The translations under genes and the position numbers were made by a program. The notes under the pieces were generated by a model. The model worked only from the letters and a program-made list of their open reading frames with translations. It was not told the DNA's origin and did not search any database. Source: Tolumonas osonensis (GTDB lineage: Bacteria; Pseudomonadota; Gammaproteobacteria; Enterobacterales; Aeromonadaceae). Taken from it: a stretch of 64,000 bases of DNA. Positions 7,639-17,715 of the stretch are shown in pieces; within the stretch, counting starts at the first letter, position 1; each line of letters opens with the position of its first letter. Location of the stretch: assembly GCF_014202415.1 (NCBI RefSeq), contig NZ_JACHGR010000003.1, positions 1-64,000 on the forward strand, written 5' to 3'.

Positions 7639-9573
7639 CTATGCGCCGTCCAGAACCACGGCGCTGTCCACCATTCGGCGAACGCTCTGCCGCACCTCCT
7701 CTGGGATAGGCCGCGGTGGGACTGTCTCTGGCGCATTCGCATGGAACTGGCCGCTTGCGATGACCTGGACCACCATGCCCAGATTGCTTGGCGTCACCAA
7801 ATCGATGGCCGCGCGATCGCCCAGGTCCGGGTGTGGCCGGGTCAGCATGCGGTAAAGCTCCCACGAATCCGCTTGCGGACACTGGCGCATGAGCACCTGG
7901 GCCAGCTTGTGCTTGAGCGGCACCAGTTGCCAATCGGGAACTCGCTGGCCCCGGTTGCCCAAGCTGACGGATAGCAGTTTGCCGGCCTTCAACTCGCGGT
8001 TGATCTGGTCTTTGGACTTCCCGGCCAACTTGCCGAACAGGGGGACCGGCAGGCTGCTCGGCGATTCATAGATGGCCAGCATTTCCTCGCGCTCGCGCTG
8101 GATGGCAGATACTTCCGGTTCTGGCGCATGCGTCGGAGGCGGCGGCACCTGCGACAGCCGCTGGAACGTGATGCTCCCGTCGTTCGGCGTCACGACGATG
8201 GGAGCGGTCACCATCGACGGAACGGGTGCCGCAGAGGACGCTGCAACGATGGCGTCGGGCTTGTCCTCCTCTGCCATGGCCGGCACGCCCTCGATGTGAA
8301 TGGTGAGGTGCGCGCTGGCCGCCTCCACCTGGCCATGTTCGAGCAGGTCGAGGCGATCCGCCCAGTCCTGCATCATCCGGCGGCGCGGCTCAACGTACTT
8401 GGCATGGTTGTAAGCCGAACTCACCTTGTTCGGGTCGGAGTGCGAGAGCTGCGCGTCCACCCAAATCTTGGGGTAGCCGATCTCGTTGAGCGCCGTCGAA
8501 ATCGTTCCCCGGATGCCGTGGCCGGTCAGTTGGTCCTCGTAGCCCATCCGCTTCAAGGCGGCATTGAGGGTGTTCTCGCTGATGCGCTTCTTGAGTTCGC
8601 TGCGGTGCGCCAGCAGGTGGCGCTGGGCCGGCCGTATCACCCCCAGAAGGTAGCTCACGATCTCGATGGCTTGAAGGGACAGCGGTACGATGTAGGGCGG
8701 CACATCCTGGGGGCGCTTGCCGGCCTTGCGCATCTCATCCTGAAGCTGCTTGACGATCTGGGGTGGAATGATCCAGAGGCCGCGGTCCAGGTCGAACTGA
8801 TCCGGGGTCGCCAGCCGCAGCTCGCCGGTTCGCACCCCGGTCAGGAACAGCAGCCGGATGCCGAGCTGGGTCTGCCAGCCACGCGGGTTGTAGAGCCGGA
8901 GCTTCTGAAGGAATTCCGGCAGCTCGGGCAAATGCAAGTACGGGTTGTGGTTCACCGGAGGCTTGGGCTCCGCCACCACATCCAGGTCAGAAGCCGGATT
9001 GGCCTCCAGCCCCTCGACGATCACGAGGGCATAGCGGAACAACTGGCTCAACCAGGTGCGGACCTTTTCTGCCGTGGTGAAAGCCTTGCGTTCCTCGATT
9101 CTTGCCAGGACGCCCAGAAGCTGGGGCCGGCGAATGTCGTAGATCGACATCTTCCCGAGGGCGGGCAGCACGTCCTTGCCGAAAATCCGCAGGATCTGCG
9201 AGAGGGTGCTTTGACGGCCTTCCTTGAGTTCCTTGCGCCGATGCTCGACCCAGGCATCGAAGACCGCCTTGAACGTGTAGTCGGCCGCCAGCTTCACGGC
9301 ATGGCGTTTCTGCTTGCGGTCGGTGTGAGGGTTGATGCCCCTAGCCAAGAGTGCGCGGGCTTCGTCGCGCAAGGTACGCGCTTCACGCAGGCCGATCTCG
9401 GGGTAGTTGCCCAGGGAGATGCGCTTTTGCTTGCCGAGCCAGTAGTAGCGCAGGTGCCACGATTTGCCGCCGGTAGGGGCGACCACCAGGCCGAGGCCAT
9501 CGGTATCGGGGAGGCTGTAGGTTTTGTCAGCGGCCTTGGCTTGCCGCACAGTCAGATCAGAGAGTGCCATCAT
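7639..9573 (-). CDS. Site-specific tyrosine recombinase (IntB13-like integrase)
   Basis: The 644-aa protein starts (M)MALSDLTVRQAKAADKTYSL, the DUF4102 arm-binding domain of P4-type integrases. The catalytic domain has Arg248 (LTGVRTGEL), His352-x-x-Arg355 (GHGIRG), His378 (QLSHSDP) and a nucleophile Tyr388 in SAYNHAKY (a second Tyr, 393, is close). It catalyses integration and excision at the tRNA-Gly 3' end. About 240 residues follow the core: a Pro/Ala-rich linker (about 430-490) and a compact domain at about 505-610 (RVPDWQLVP..., WELYRMLTRPHPDLGDRAAIDL) that resembles the C-terminal domain of MbcA/ParS-type antitoxins. The start faces the tRNA array 226 bp away. A hairpin overlaps the ribosome-binding site. 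Confidence 0.93.
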   Translation of the reverse strand: MMALSDLTVRQAKAADKTYSLPDTDGLGLVVAPTGGKSWHLRYYWLGKQKRISLGNYPEIGLREARTLRDEARALLARGINPHTDRKQKRHAVKLAADYTFKAVFDAWVEHRRKELKEGRQSTLSQILRIFGKDVLPALGKMSIYDIRRPQLLGVLARIEERKAFTTAEKVRTWLSQLFRYALVIVEGLEANPASDLDVVAEPKPPVNHNPYLHLPELPEFLQKLRLYNPRGWQTQLGIRLLFLTGVRTGELRLATPDQFDLDRGLWIIPPQIVKQLQDEMRKAGKRPQDVPPYIVPLSLQAIEIVSYLLGVIRPAQRHLLAHRSELKKRISENTLNAALKRMGYEDQLTGHGIRGTISTALNEIGYPKIWVDAQLSHSDPNKVSSAYNHAKYVEPRRRMMQDWADRLDLLEHGQVEAASAHLTIHIEGVPAMAEEDKPDAIVAASSAAPVPSMVTAPIVVTPNDGSITFQRLSQVPPPPTHAPEPEVSAIQREREEMLAIYESPSSLPVPLFGKLAGKSKDQINRELKAGKLLSVSLGNRGQRVPDWQLVPLKHKLAQVLMRQCPQADSWELYRMLTRPHPDLGDRAAIDLVTPSNLGMVVQVIASGQFHANAPETVPPRPIPEEVRQSVRRMVDSAVVLDGA

Positions 9574-9580
9574 CGAAGCT

Positions 9581-9599
9581 CCTAAGTCTTGGACTTAGG
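9581..9599 (-). promoter_or_regulatory. Hairpin overlapping the integrase ribosome-binding site
   Basis: Perfect 8-bp inverted repeat CCTAAGTC/GACTTAGG with a 3-nt loop. On the minus strand its distal arm ends TTAGG and is followed by AG-CTTCG-ATG, so the Shine-Dalgarno AGGAG is partly within the stem. It could limit integrase translation, or be a protein-binding operator. Confidence 0.5.
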
Positions 9600-9730
9600 C
9601 CCGATGCTGCTGGTCATCCCGATCCAACCCCAGCAACAAACCGGAACCGGCACCGCCCGCATTCTTTGGCCTTGTTTTTGGCCTCAAAAACGCTGGCTGT
9701 CGGTGGATTCCAGTGGCTTTTGCTGGAATG

Positions 9731-9756
9731 AAAAAAGGAGCCGAAGCTCCTCTTTT
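9731..9756 (-). terminator. Intrinsic terminator downstream of the tRNA-Gly array
   Basis: On the minus strand AGGAGC-TTCG-GCTCCT is followed by a run of T. The UUCG-capped stem lies about 43 bp beyond the last tRNA 3' end. It is on the element side of the attachment site, so it belongs to the integrated DNA and separates tRNA transcription from the integrase gene. Confidence 0.8.
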
Positions 9757-9798
9757 CAACGACTTACAGACCCCAGTGGAAGTCTGTAGATCATAATT

Positions 9799-9874
<76 letters not shown>

Positions 9875-9899
9875 GTCGCATGATGTAGATTCAAGATAT

Positions 9900-9975
<76 letters not shown>

Positions 9976-10002
9976 ACAATGTCTGAATCATTTTTTGAAT
10001 TT

Positions 10003-10078
<76 letters not shown>

Positions 10079-10104
10079 GTCGCAAAATGTGTAAGAAGCT
10101 GATT

Positions 10105-10180
<76 letters not shown>

Positions 10181-10206
10181 AATCAGTGCTCTTGCACAGG
10201 GCCCGC

Positions 10207-10234
10207 ATTATAGGGATGACGACTTCAAATGCAA
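10207..10234 (-). promoter_or_regulatory. Sigma70 promoter of the tRNA-Gly array
   Basis: On the minus strand TTGCAT (10229-10234), a 16-bp spacer and a perfect TATAAT (10207-10212). A G+C-rich discriminator (GCGGGCCC) follows, typical of growth-rate/ppGpp-controlled stable RNA promoters. Confidence 0.8.
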
Positions 10235-10283
10235 GAGCTTTTTCAAAAAGAACGATTAACCGCACATTTCGTGATCAGCGCGT

Positions 10284-10829
10284 TTAAATTGTAAACACAC
10301 GCTGACGGTAAAACTGCATTTCGGCGATAGACTCACGAATATCGTCTAATGCCTGATGGGTTCCGGTTTTGGTAAACTCATCCAGAATTTCCGGTTTCCA
10401 ACGGCTCACCAGTTCTTTTACTGTGCTGACATCAACATTGCGGTAATGGAAATAACGTTCCAGCTCAGGCATATACTTCACCATGAAGCGACGATCCTGG
10501 CCGATGCTGTTACCGCACATCGGGGTCTTCCGTTCCGGTACCCACTCTTTCATGAATTCCAGGCAAAGTGCCACAGCCTTCGCTTCATCGAACTGGCTGG
10601 TGCGGACTCGCTCAACCAGACCAGATTCACCATGGGTGCGGGTATTCCATTCGTCCATTGCAGCCAAAACTTCATCGGATTGATGTATTGCGATGACCGG
10701 ACCTTCCGCCAGTACATTCAGTTCCTTGTCGGTGACAATCATGGCAATTTCCAGAATACGGTCGATTTCTGGTTCCAGACCGGTCATTTCCATGTCTACC
10801 CAGATCAGATTCTGTTCATTTTGGCTCAT
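10284..10829 (-). CDS. orn: Oligoribonuclease
   Basis: This 181-aa DEDDh 3'-5' exoribonuclease finishes RNA decay by degrading 2-5-nt oligonucleotides, including linear pGpG. Exo motifs: [11 protein letters not shown] (Asp and Glu of motif I), [11 protein letters not shown] (motif II) and [12 protein letters not shown] (motif III with catalytic His and Asp). Full family length (E. coli 181 aa). It is divergent from rsgA, with 77 bp between start codons, the same arrangement as in many enteric and related genomes. Confidence 0.97.
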   Translation of the reverse strand: MSQNEQNLIWVDMEMTGLEPEIDRILEIAMIVTDKELNVLAEGPVIAIHQSDEVLAAMDEWNTRTHGESGLVERVRTSQFDEAKAVALCLEFMKEWVPERKTPMCGNSIGQDRRFMVKYMPELERYFHYRNVDVSTVKELVSRWKPEILDEFTKTGTHQALDDIRESIAEMQFYRQRVFTI

Positions 10830-10906
10830 CGTATGTCCTTGTTATCGGGAAAATCAGTAATCAGGTGTATCATAGCTACTTTCTCTATTATTGCGAAATT
10901 GACACT

Positions 10907-11941
10907 GTGGCGAAAAAACCGAAACTGAGTCACGGCCAGCAACGCCGGGTACATGCCAACCATCAGAAACGACTGAATAAGCCGCAAGCTGATATTGATG
11001 ACAACCTGTTAGGTCCTGCTCAGGAAGGACTGGTTATCAGCCGCTTCGGCAAACATGCGGACATTGAAGACGAACATGGCGAGATCCATCGCTGTAACCT
11101 GCGTCGTACGCTGGAAAGTGTGGTCACCGGTGATCGCGTCGTCTGGCGTGCCGGTAACGATGCGTTGCAAGGTATTAGTGGCGTTGTCGAAGCAGTGCAT
11201 CCGCGCAAATCGGTGCTCAGCCGGCCCGATTTCTATGACGGGATCAAACCCGTTGCTGCCAACATTGATCAGATCGTTATCGTCTCTTCGGTATTACCCG
11301 AGTTTTCGACCAATATTGTCGACCGCTATCTGGTTGCCGCCGAGCATGTCGAAATTCCGCCGCTGCTGGTGCTGAATAAAATTGATTTACTGAATGATGC
11401 GCTGCGGGCATTACTGGAAACCCAGCTGGATATTTACCGGAAGCTGAATTACCCCCTGCTCTGTGTCAGCTGTACGACCGGTGAAGGGATTGAGGAGCTG
11501 CAGCAACACCTGAAAGACAAGGTCAACGTGTTTGTTGGTCAGTCTGGCGTTGGTAAATCCACACTCATTAATGCGCTCTATCCGCAGGCGAAAGCACTGA
11601 CCGGTGATATATCAGAGGGTTCCGGTTTAGGTCAGCACACGACCACTGCATCCCGTTTATATCGCTTTCCAAATGGTGGCACGCTGATTGATTCTCCGGG
11701 CGTTCGTGAATTTTCGTTATGGCATCTGGAAAATGAACGGGTCACCTGGTGTTTCAAGGAATTCCGGGATTATCTCGGTGGCTGCAAGTTCCGCGATTGC
11801 AAACATGGTACGGATCCTGGCTGCCTGATCCGCGATGCGGTAGAAAAAGGCGAAATCGCTCGGGAACGCTTTGATAATTACCACCGGATCCTGGAGTCCA
11901 TGCAGGATGCGCGTAACATGCGGCATGTCAGTCGCGAATAA
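10907..11941 (+). CDS. rsgA: Ribosome small-subunit-dependent GTPase A
   Basis: This 344-aa circularly permuted GTPase acts in late 30S maturation. N-terminal OB fold ([15 protein letters not shown]...), then permuted G motifs: NKID (G4), [14 protein letters not shown] (G1, P-loop) and DSPGVREF (G3). The C-terminal zinc motif is C-x(4)-C-x-H-x(5)-C in [17 protein letters not shown] chose the GTG at 10907 ([15 protein letters not shown]) because E. coli RsgA begins MSKNKLSKGQQRRV. An in-frame ATG at 10865 would add 14 residues not seen in the family. Confidence 0.95.
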   Translation: MAKKPKLSHGQQRRVHANHQKRLNKPQADIDDNLLGPAQEGLVISRFGKHADIEDEHGEIHRCNLRRTLESVVTGDRVVWRAGNDALQGISGVVEAVHPRKSVLSRPDFYDGIKPVAANIDQIVIVSSVLPEFSTNIVDRYLVAAEHVEIPPLLVLNKIDLLNDALRALLETQLDIYRKLNYPLLCVSCTTGEGIEELQQHLKDKVNVFVGQSGVGKSTLINALYPQAKALTGDISEGSGLGQHTTTASRLYRFPNGGTLIDSPGVREFSLWHLENERVTWCFKEFRDYLGGCKFRDCKHGTDPGCLIRDAVEKGEIARERFDNYHRILESMQDARNMRHVSRE

Positions 11942-12014
11942 TTTTCACTCTTTATCCTGAGGTAGCGTAGAATTCGCGCCTTTTATTTATTAATGAATTA
12001 GCTTGAGGCTCAAC

Positions 12015-12890
12015 ATGAAATTGCTGGATATGCTGAAAATAGCAACCCAATATCTGTTACCAAAACATGCGGTGTCCCGACTGGTTGGTTATCTGGCTGC
12101 TGCAGAAGCCGGTTCTCTGACTACCTTTTTGATTAAAGCGTTTATCAAACGTTTCAACATCAATATGAGTGAAGCGGAACAGGAAGATCCGGCGCACTAT
12201 AAAACCTTCAATGCGTTCTTTACCCGTAAACTGAAAGATGGCTTGCGTCCTGTTGTTGCCGACAGCAATGCGGTTGCATTGCCAGTAGATGGCTGCGTCA
12301 GCCAGCTGGGTGACATCAAACATGGCCGGATCATCCAGGCTAAACGCCATGATTTCAGTGCCCGCGAATTACTGGGTGGCGATAAAGATCTTTCGGATCA
12401 ATTTCAGGATGGCAAATTTGCCACAATTTACCTCTCTCCCCGCGATTATCACCGTATCCACATGCCACTCGATGGCGAACTGCAGAGCATGGTCTATATT
12501 CCCGGCGATCTGTTTTCGGTCAACCCGCTGACTGCGCAGAATGTGCCTAACCTGTTTGCCCGCAATGAGCGTGTTGCCTGTGTTTTTAAAACACCTTCCG
12601 GCCCGATGGCGCTGGTGCTGGTTGGAGCAACTATCGTTGCCAGTATTGAAACAGTCTGGGCAGGCACGATCACACCACCAGCCGGAAAAATGGTGAAACG
12701 CTGGGATTTTCATGGCAACGAGCCAATTACTCTGAAAAAAGGCGAAGAAATGGGTCTGTTCAAGCTGGGAAGTACAGTCGTATGTCTGTTCCCTCCGGCA
12801 ATGCTTGAATTTGCTGAACATCTGCAACCCGGTACCGAAACCCGCATGGGTGAAATTTTTGCAACGCTGAATTCTGCTGAACCAGCGTAA
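12015..12890 (+). CDS. psd: Phosphatidylserine decarboxylase proenzyme
   Basis: The 291-aa protein decarboxylates phosphatidylserine to phosphatidylethanolamine at the inner membrane. The pyruvoyl-forming self-cleavage motif LGST is near the C-terminus ([15 protein letters not shown]). The catalytic-triad region has PVDGCVSQ and [14 protein letters not shown] 12015 follows TTGAGG at good distance; an upstream in-frame start at 12003 adds four residues and lacks a ribosome-binding site. It lies directly after rsgA, the same order as in E. coli (rsgA-psd), and is probably co-transcribed. Confidence 0.96.
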   Translation: MKLLDMLKIATQYLLPKHAVSRLVGYLAAAEAGSLTTFLIKAFIKRFNINMSEAEQEDPAHYKTFNAFFTRKLKDGLRPVVADSNAVALPVDGCVSQLGDIKHGRIIQAKRHDFSARELLGGDKDLSDQFQDGKFATIYLSPRDYHRIHMPLDGELQSMVYIPGDLFSVNPLTAQNVPNLFARNERVACVFKTPSGPMALVLVGATIVASIETVWAGTITPPAGKMVKRWDFHGNEPITLKKGEEMGLFKLGSTVVCLFPPAMLEFAEHLQPGTETRMGEIFATLNSAEPA

Positions 12891-12900
12891 TCTTCCCTGT

Positions 12901-12934
12901 ACAGCAGACCCATCCTCCGGGTCTGCTGTTTTCC
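12901..12934 (+). terminator. Intrinsic terminator after psd
   Basis: The stem CAGCAGACCC/GGGTCTGCTG has a short loop and is followed by TTTTCC, 10 bp after the psd stop codon. Confidence 0.8.
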
Positions 12935-13238
12935 GCTCAAATCCCCTTCCCGATCGCTGTATTCACAACGCTTTGATGATAAACAAGATTCTGACGCGTC
13001 ATTTCTGGCAAAATATCGCGCGTGTCAGGATGACCATCCGGATAAAAGAGAGCTGATTCTCATTTTTACTCGTGTGCTTTGATTACAATTTTTTAACACG
13101 TTAAAAATTAAACATTATCTGCATAATTTGCATTCATAAATTCGCAGATGATGAATGAATAGATTGAGTCTATTGTTAATTAGATCATCTAGAAGTCGCA
13201 TAACGAACGCTTGGATTTATGAGCCAGAGGAGGCCTAA
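12935..13238 (+). promoter_or_regulatory. Upstream region of frdABCD
   Basis: About 300 bp without a gene, A+T-rich in its second half. It must contain the frd promoter. A half-matching FNR-like site (TTGAT-TACA-ATTTT, from 13079) is visible but its right half is poor. AGAGGAGG lies just ahead of the GTG start of frdA. No ORF or RNA structure stands out. Confidence 0.35.
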
Positions 13239-15008
13239 GTGGACATTATCAAGACCGATGTCGCGATTGTCGGAGCAGGAGGCGGCGGATTACGGGCTGC
13301 GATCGCAATTGCAGAGAAAAATCCGGAGCTGGAAATAGCCCTGATATCTAAAGTTTATCCGATGCGCAGTCATACTGTAGCAGCCGAGGGTGGCGCTGCT
13401 GGTGTGGTTCGTGATGACGATAGTCTCGAAAACCATTTCCACGATACCGTTTCAGGCGGTGACTGGCTGTGTGAACAGGATGTCGTCGAATATTTCGTTG
13501 AGAATGCGACCAAAGAATTAGTACAGATGGAACACTGGGGATGCCCATGGAGTCGTAAGCAGGACGGTCACGTTAACGTGCGAGCTTTCGGCGGTATGAA
13601 AATCCCCCGCACTTGGTTTGCCGCCGATAAGACCGGCTTCCACATGTTGCACACCCTGTTTCAGACGTCCATTAAATACCCTTCAATAAAGCGTTTTGAC
13701 GAACATTTTGTTTTAGATCTGCTGGTACATGATGGTCGCGTACAAGGCGTGGTCTGTTTTGATATTCAGAATGGTGTCACCCGTTTGATTCAGGCGAAGT
13801 CTGTGATCATTGCAACCGGTGGCGGCAGCCGTGTTTACCGTTTCAATACCAATGGCGGCATTGTAACCGGCGACGGTATGGCACTGGCCTATCGTCATGG
13901 CGTACCGCTGCGTGACATGGAATTCGTTCAGTATCACCCGACCGGTTTACCGGGATGTGGCATTCTGATGACCGAAGGTTGCCGCGGTGAAGGCGGAATC
14001 ATGCTGAACAAAGATGGTTACCGTTATCTGCAGGATTACGGCCTGGGCCCGGAAACACCGATCGGTGAAACCAAGAACAAATATATGGAGCTTGGCCCGC
14101 GCGATCGTCTGTCTCAGGCGTTCTGGCAGGAACAGCAGAAAGGCCGCACGATCCCAGGCCCGATGGGCGATGTTGTTCACCTCGACCTGCGTCATTTAGG
14201 TGAGAAAAAACTGATGGAGCGTCTGCCGTTCATCTGTGAACTCGCCCGCGCTTATGTCGGTGTGGATCCGGTGAAAGAACCGATCCCGGTTCGTCCAACT
14301 GCTCACTACACCATGGGTGGTATCGAAACCAACGCGAAGTGTGAAACCCGTATGCCGGGTCTGTATGCCGTTGGTGAATGTGCCTCTATCGGTCTGCACG
14401 GTGCTAACCGTCTGGGTTCTAACTCCCTGTGTGAACTGGTGGTATTCGGCCGTGTAGCCGGTGAGGAAGCCGCCGAGTTTGCCAAGGCACACGACCATAT
14501 CGACAGTAATATTCTCTACCGTCAGGGAATGGAAGTCGTCGCTAAAGCCATGTCACTGATGGAAAACGGTGGAACCGAAAATCCGGCTGATATCCGTAAC
14601 GAGCTGGGTGACACCATGGAAAAAGGCGTGGGTATCTACCGTACAGAAGAGTTGATGCAAGGCACGATCGACAAGATCAAAGAGCTGAAAGAACGCTACA
14701 CACGCGTTCGCGTTGCAGACAAATCCTCTGTTTTCAATACGGACTGGCTGTATGCCATCGAACTGGGTTTCCTGCTCGATGTCGCTGAATCAGTAGCCCA
14801 CTCTGCAATCAACCGTAAAGAGTCCCGTGGTTCTCACCAGCGTCTTGATGGTTATGAAGAACGCGATGATGTGAATTTCATGAAGCACACACTGTCTTTC
14901 TTCAACACTGACGGTGCGCCGACCATTGATTACAGTCCGGTGACTATTACGAAATCTCAGCCAGCGAAACGAGTTTATGGCGCAGAAGCAGACAAGGGGG
15001 CCAAATAA
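13239..15008 (+). CDS. frdA: Fumarate reductase flavoprotein subunit
   Basis: The 589-aa catalytic subunit of the quinol:fumarate reductase reduces fumarate to succinate in anaerobic respiration on the cytoplasmic face. The N-terminal Rossmann motif is [11 protein letters not shown]. The covalent-FAD histidine lies in [18 protein letters not shown] ([11 protein letters not shown]) and [14 protein letters not shown] are conserved FAD/substrate blocks, and PTAHYTMGG carries active-site residues. The start is GTG with AGAGGAGG upstream. The E. coli protein is 602 aa. Its stop codon overlaps the frdB ATG by one base. It leads the four-gene frdABCD operon. Confidence 0.97.
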   Translation: MDIIKTDVAIVGAGGGGLRAAIAIAEKNPELEIALISKVYPMRSHTVAAEGGAAGVVRDDDSLENHFHDTVSGGDWLCEQDVVEYFVENATKELVQMEHWGCPWSRKQDGHVNVRAFGGMKIPRTWFAADKTGFHMLHTLFQTSIKYPSIKRFDEHFVLDLLVHDGRVQGVVCFDIQNGVTRLIQAKSVIIATGGGSRVYRFNTNGGIVTGDGMALAYRHGVPLRDMEFVQYHPTGLPGCGILMTEGCRGEGGIMLNKDGYRYLQDYGLGPETPIGETKNKYMELGPRDRLSQAFWQEQQKGRTIPGPMGDVVHLDLRHLGEKKLMERLPFICELARAYVGVDPVKEPIPVRPTAHYTMGGIETNAKCETRMPGLYAVGECASIGLHGANRLGSNSLCELVVFGRVAGEEAAEFAKAHDHIDSNILYRQGMEVVAKAMSLMENGGTENPADIRNELGDTMEKGVGIYRTEELMQGTIDKIKELKERYTRVRVADKSSVFNTDWLYAIELGFLLDVAESVAHSAINRKESRGSHQRLDGYEERDDVNFMKHTLSFFNTDGAPTIDYSPVTITKSQPAKRVYGAEADKGAK

Positions 15009-15748
15009 TGGCTGATATGATTGAAATTGAAGTATTGCGCTATCGCCCGGAAGAAGACAACGAGCCGTGGACTCAACGCTATCAGGTACCGTTTACCCAT
15101 GAAATGTCCGTGCTGGAAGCACTGACCTATATCAAAGATCACCTGGACTCTACCCTGAGTTACCGCTGGTCCTGCCGTATGGCAATCTGTGGTTCCTGCG
15201 GCATGATGGTCAATGGTAAACCTAAACTTGGCTGTAAAACTTTCCTGCGTGATTACAAAGCGGACGGTAAAATGCGGCTGGAACCGCTGGCCAACTTCCC
15301 GATCGAACGCGATCTGGTCGTGGATATGTCCGACTTCATGGAAAAACTGGAACGGATCAAGCCATACATTGTGCCAAAAGAAGAACTGGATGTTTGCAAT
15401 GGTGAAACCCTGCAGACACCGGAACAGCTGGCTAAATACCGTCAGTTCTCCATGTGTATCAACTGCGGTCTGTGCTACGCAGCCTGCCCGCAGTATGCCC
15501 TGAAACCAGAGTTCCTGGGGCCTGCGGCACTGGCGCTGCTGTACCGTTACAACGAAGACAGCCGTGACAGCGCCAAAGCAGAACGAATGAAGCTGGTACA
15601 CCAGGAATCAGGGGTATGGAGCTGTACCTTTGTCGGCGCCTGTTCTGACGTTTGTCCGAAAGGCGTTGATCCTGCGGCGGCTATTCAGCTGTACAAGGCT
15701 GAAAGTGCCAAAGATTACGTCATCGCTATGTTCAAGCCGGAGGACTAA
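15008..15748 (+). CDS. frdB: Fumarate reductase iron-sulfur subunit
   Basis: This 246-aa electron-transfer subunit bears three clusters. The [2Fe-2S] ligands are in [16 protein letters not shown] and [16 protein letters not shown] and [11 protein letters not shown] (with CTFVGAC) supply the [4Fe-4S] and [3Fe-4S] ligands. Length matches E. coli FrdB (244 aa). It passes electrons from menaquinol at FrdCD to the FrdA flavin. Confidence 0.97.
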   Translation: MADMIEIEVLRYRPEEDNEPWTQRYQVPFTHEMSVLEALTYIKDHLDSTLSYRWSCRMAICGSCGMMVNGKPKLGCKTFLRDYKADGKMRLEPLANFPIERDLVVDMSDFMEKLERIKPYIVPKEELDVCNGETLQTPEQLAKYRQFSMCINCGLCYAACPQYALKPEFLGPAALALLYRYNEDSRDSAKAERMKLVHQESGVWSCTFVGACSDVCPKGVDPAAAIQLYKAESAKDYVIAMFKPED

Positions 15749-15750
15749 TC

Positions 15751-16155
15751 ATGGATATGTCACAAAGCAAGCGCAAACCTTATGTGCGTCAGATGAAAAA
15801 GAGCTGGTGGTTACGCAATAGCTTCTATACCGGTTACATGCTGCGTGAAGGAACCTGTATCTTCGTTGGTGCTTATGCCGTTATCCTGCTTTGCGGATTG
15901 CTACGTCTGACCCAGGGCCCTGAAGCGTTTGCCGGCTGGTTGGAAGGACTGCAAAGCCCATGGGCGATACTGTTCCACCTGGTTGCACTGGCAGCATGCC
16001 TGTTTCATGCTAAAACCTGGTTCTCTCTCGCTCCTAAAGCGGTTCGTATCTTTAAAGGTGAAGAACTGCTCCCTGAGAAACCGATTATTATGGCGCAATA
16101 TATTGGTCTGGCAGCAGTCAGCGTGATTGTATTGCTTGTCGCTCTACTGGCCTGA
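15751..16155 (+). CDS. frdC: Fumarate reductase membrane anchor subunit C
   Basis: The 134-aa protein has three transmembrane helices (about 30-50, 70-90 and 110-132) and the family N-terminus RKPYVRQMKKSWWLRNSFY. Together with FrdD it anchors FrdAB and binds quinone; the conserved FHAKTW region of helix II is present. It begins two bases after frdB with GGAGG upstream. Confidence 0.95.
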   Translation: MDMSQSKRKPYVRQMKKSWWLRNSFYTGYMLREGTCIFVGAYAVILLCGLLRLTQGPEAFAGWLEGLQSPWAILFHLVALAACLFHAKTWFSLAPKAVRIFKGEELLPEKPIIMAQYIGLAAVSVIVLLVALLA

Positions 16156-16169
16156 TAAGGAACATCACC

Positions 16170-16520
16170 ATGAAACGTTCTGAAGAACCCATTTACTGGT
16201 TGTTATTTGGCGCTGGCGGTGTTGTCGCTGCAGTATTGCTGCCGGTATTGATCCTGATCTCCGGTATTCTGGTACCACTCGGAATTCTGGATACAGATAC
16301 GCTGAGTTATGAAAAGATGCATGCGCTGGCAACCTCCTGGTGGGGTGCACCGATCCTGCTGGCCGCGATTGCACTGCCTATCTATCACGCTATGCACCGC
16401 ATGTATCACGGACTGCACGATCTGGGTATTCATCCGGTTAAATTTCTGCATTACCTGTTCTACGGCTTCGCCTTTCTGGTATCTGTTGCAGCGTTAACAT
16501 TACTGATACAAATCCAGTAA
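16170..16520 (+). CDS. frdD: Fumarate reductase membrane anchor subunit D
   Basis: This 116-aa membrane subunit has three predicted helices and the family start RSEEPIYWLLFGAGG. The IYHAMHRMYHGLHDLG segment follows helix II. It is the last gene of frdABCD, 14 bp after frdC, and is followed by a terminator. Confidence 0.95.
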   Translation: MKRSEEPIYWLLFGAGGVVAAVLLPVLILISGILVPLGILDTDTLSYEKMHALATSWWGAPILLAAIALPIYHAMHRMYHGLHDLGIHPVKFLHYLFYGFAFLVSVAALTLLIQIQ

Positions 16521-16559
16521 GCAGCTATTGAATATCGCTTTAACCGGCGTATGATGTCC

Positions 16560-16594
16560 AAAACCGGAGGCCTTAAAAACCTGCCGGTTTTTTT
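16560..16594 (+). terminator. Terminator of the frd operon
   Basis: Stem AAAACCGG/CCGGTTTT with an interior loop, ending in a run of seven T, 40 bp after frdD. Confidence 0.7.
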
Positions 16595-16631
16595 GTGCCC
16601 GATTTTCAGTATAACTTGAGGCAAATGACCC

Positions 16632-17675
16632 ATGCGTATCGAAGAAGATCTGAAACTCGGTTTTAAAGATGTCCTGTTCCGCCCGAAACGCTCGACTCTG
16701 AGCAGCCGCTCTCAGGTCGAATTACACCGTGAATTCCGCTTCCGCCATACCCAGACAACATGGCGAGGTGTCCCGATCATCGCAGCCAATATGGATACTG
16801 TCGGCACTTTTGCGATGGCAAAAGTACTGGCCAGCTTTGATGTCATGACGGCAATCCACAAACACTATACAGAACAGGAATGGCAGACGTTTGTACAAAA
16901 CAGCAGCGATCCTTTATTGCAGTACTGTATGGTTTCGACCGGTACTTCGAATAATGATTTTCTGAAACTGCAGCGGATTCTGGCGTTGTCACCGGCACTG
17001 CGCTTTATCTGTGTGGATGTGGCTAACGGTTATTCAGAACATTTCGCCGACTTTGTGAAAATTGTCAGGGAAACGTTCCCGCAGCATGTCATCTGTGCCG
17101 GCAATGTCGTGACAGGCGAAATGGTGGAGGAGTTGATTCTCTCGGGCGCAGACATTGTCAAAGTCGGTATCGGTCCGGGATCTGTTTGTACTACCCGTGT
17201 AAAAACTGGCGTCGGTTATCCGCAACTCTCCGCCATCATTGAATGTGCTGATGCAGCCCATGGCCTGGGTGGACAAATCGTCGGAGACGGTGGCTGTACC
17301 TGCCCTGGCGATGTCGCCAAAGCGTTTGGTGGCGGCGCTGATTTCGTCATGCTCGGTGGCATGCTGGCCGCTCATGAGGAATCCGGTGGTAACAAATTCG
17401 AACGCGACGGAAAAACTTTCATGCGCTTCTACGGTATGAGTTCATCTACCGCCATGGATCAGCATGCCGGTGGCGTTGCCCACTACCGGGCATCAGAAGG
17501 GAAAACCGTGGAGCTGCCATTCCGGGGGCCGGTATCTGCAACGATTCAGGATATTCTGGGTGGTGTCCGCTCTACCTGTACCTATGTCGGAGCTGCCAAA
17601 CTGAAAGAGCTCACCAAGCGTACGACGTTTATCCGGGTCAGTGAACAGGAAAATCAGGTCTACGGACAGGAATAA
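16632..17675 (+). CDS. guaC: GMP reductase
   Basis: This 347-aa NADPH-dependent enzyme converts GMP to IMP and ammonia (purine interconversion). Family N-terminus [23 protein letters not shown]; the catalytic Cys lies in [13 protein letters not shown]; phosphate-binding GGG and FVMLGGMLA blocks are present. Same length as E. coli GuaC (347 aa). It is distinguished from the longer IMP dehydrogenase by the absence of a CBS insertion. It is monocistronic between two terminator-like structures. Confidence 0.96.
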   Translation: MRIEEDLKLGFKDVLFRPKRSTLSSRSQVELHREFRFRHTQTTWRGVPIIAANMDTVGTFAMAKVLASFDVMTAIHKHYTEQEWQTFVQNSSDPLLQYCMVSTGTSNNDFLKLQRILALSPALRFICVDVANGYSEHFADFVKIVRETFPQHVICAGNVVTGEMVEELILSGADIVKVGIGPGSVCTTRVKTGVGYPQLSAIIECADAAHGLGGQIVGDGGCTCPGDVAKAFGGGADFVMLGGMLAAHEESGGNKFERDGKTFMRFYGMSSSTAMDQHAGGVAHYRASEGKTVELPFRGPVSATIQDILGGVRSTCTYVGAAKLKELTKRTTFIRVSEQENQVYGQE

Positions 17676-17680
17676 TGACA

Positions 17681-17700
17681 AACGGGGCATGCGCCCCGTT
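17681..17700. terminator. Inverted repeat between convergent guaC and AEC gene
   Basis: Perfect palindromic stem AACGGGGC-ATGC-GCCCCGTT directly after the guaC stop. Only a weak T-rich tail (CATCGTTTTAATT) follows, so termination is probable but not certain. Confidence 0.6.
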
Positions 17701-17715
17701 CATCGTTTTAATTCA

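Noticed and set aside
8128-9585. 485-codon plus-strand ORF opposite the integrase
   Set aside because: Antisense shadow of a G+C-rich gene; the minus-strand integrase has clear catalytic motifs.
13079-13092. FNR box upstream of frdA
   Set aside because: Left half TTGAT is perfect but the right half (ATTTT) does not match ATCAA, so it is mentioned only as a weak candidate.
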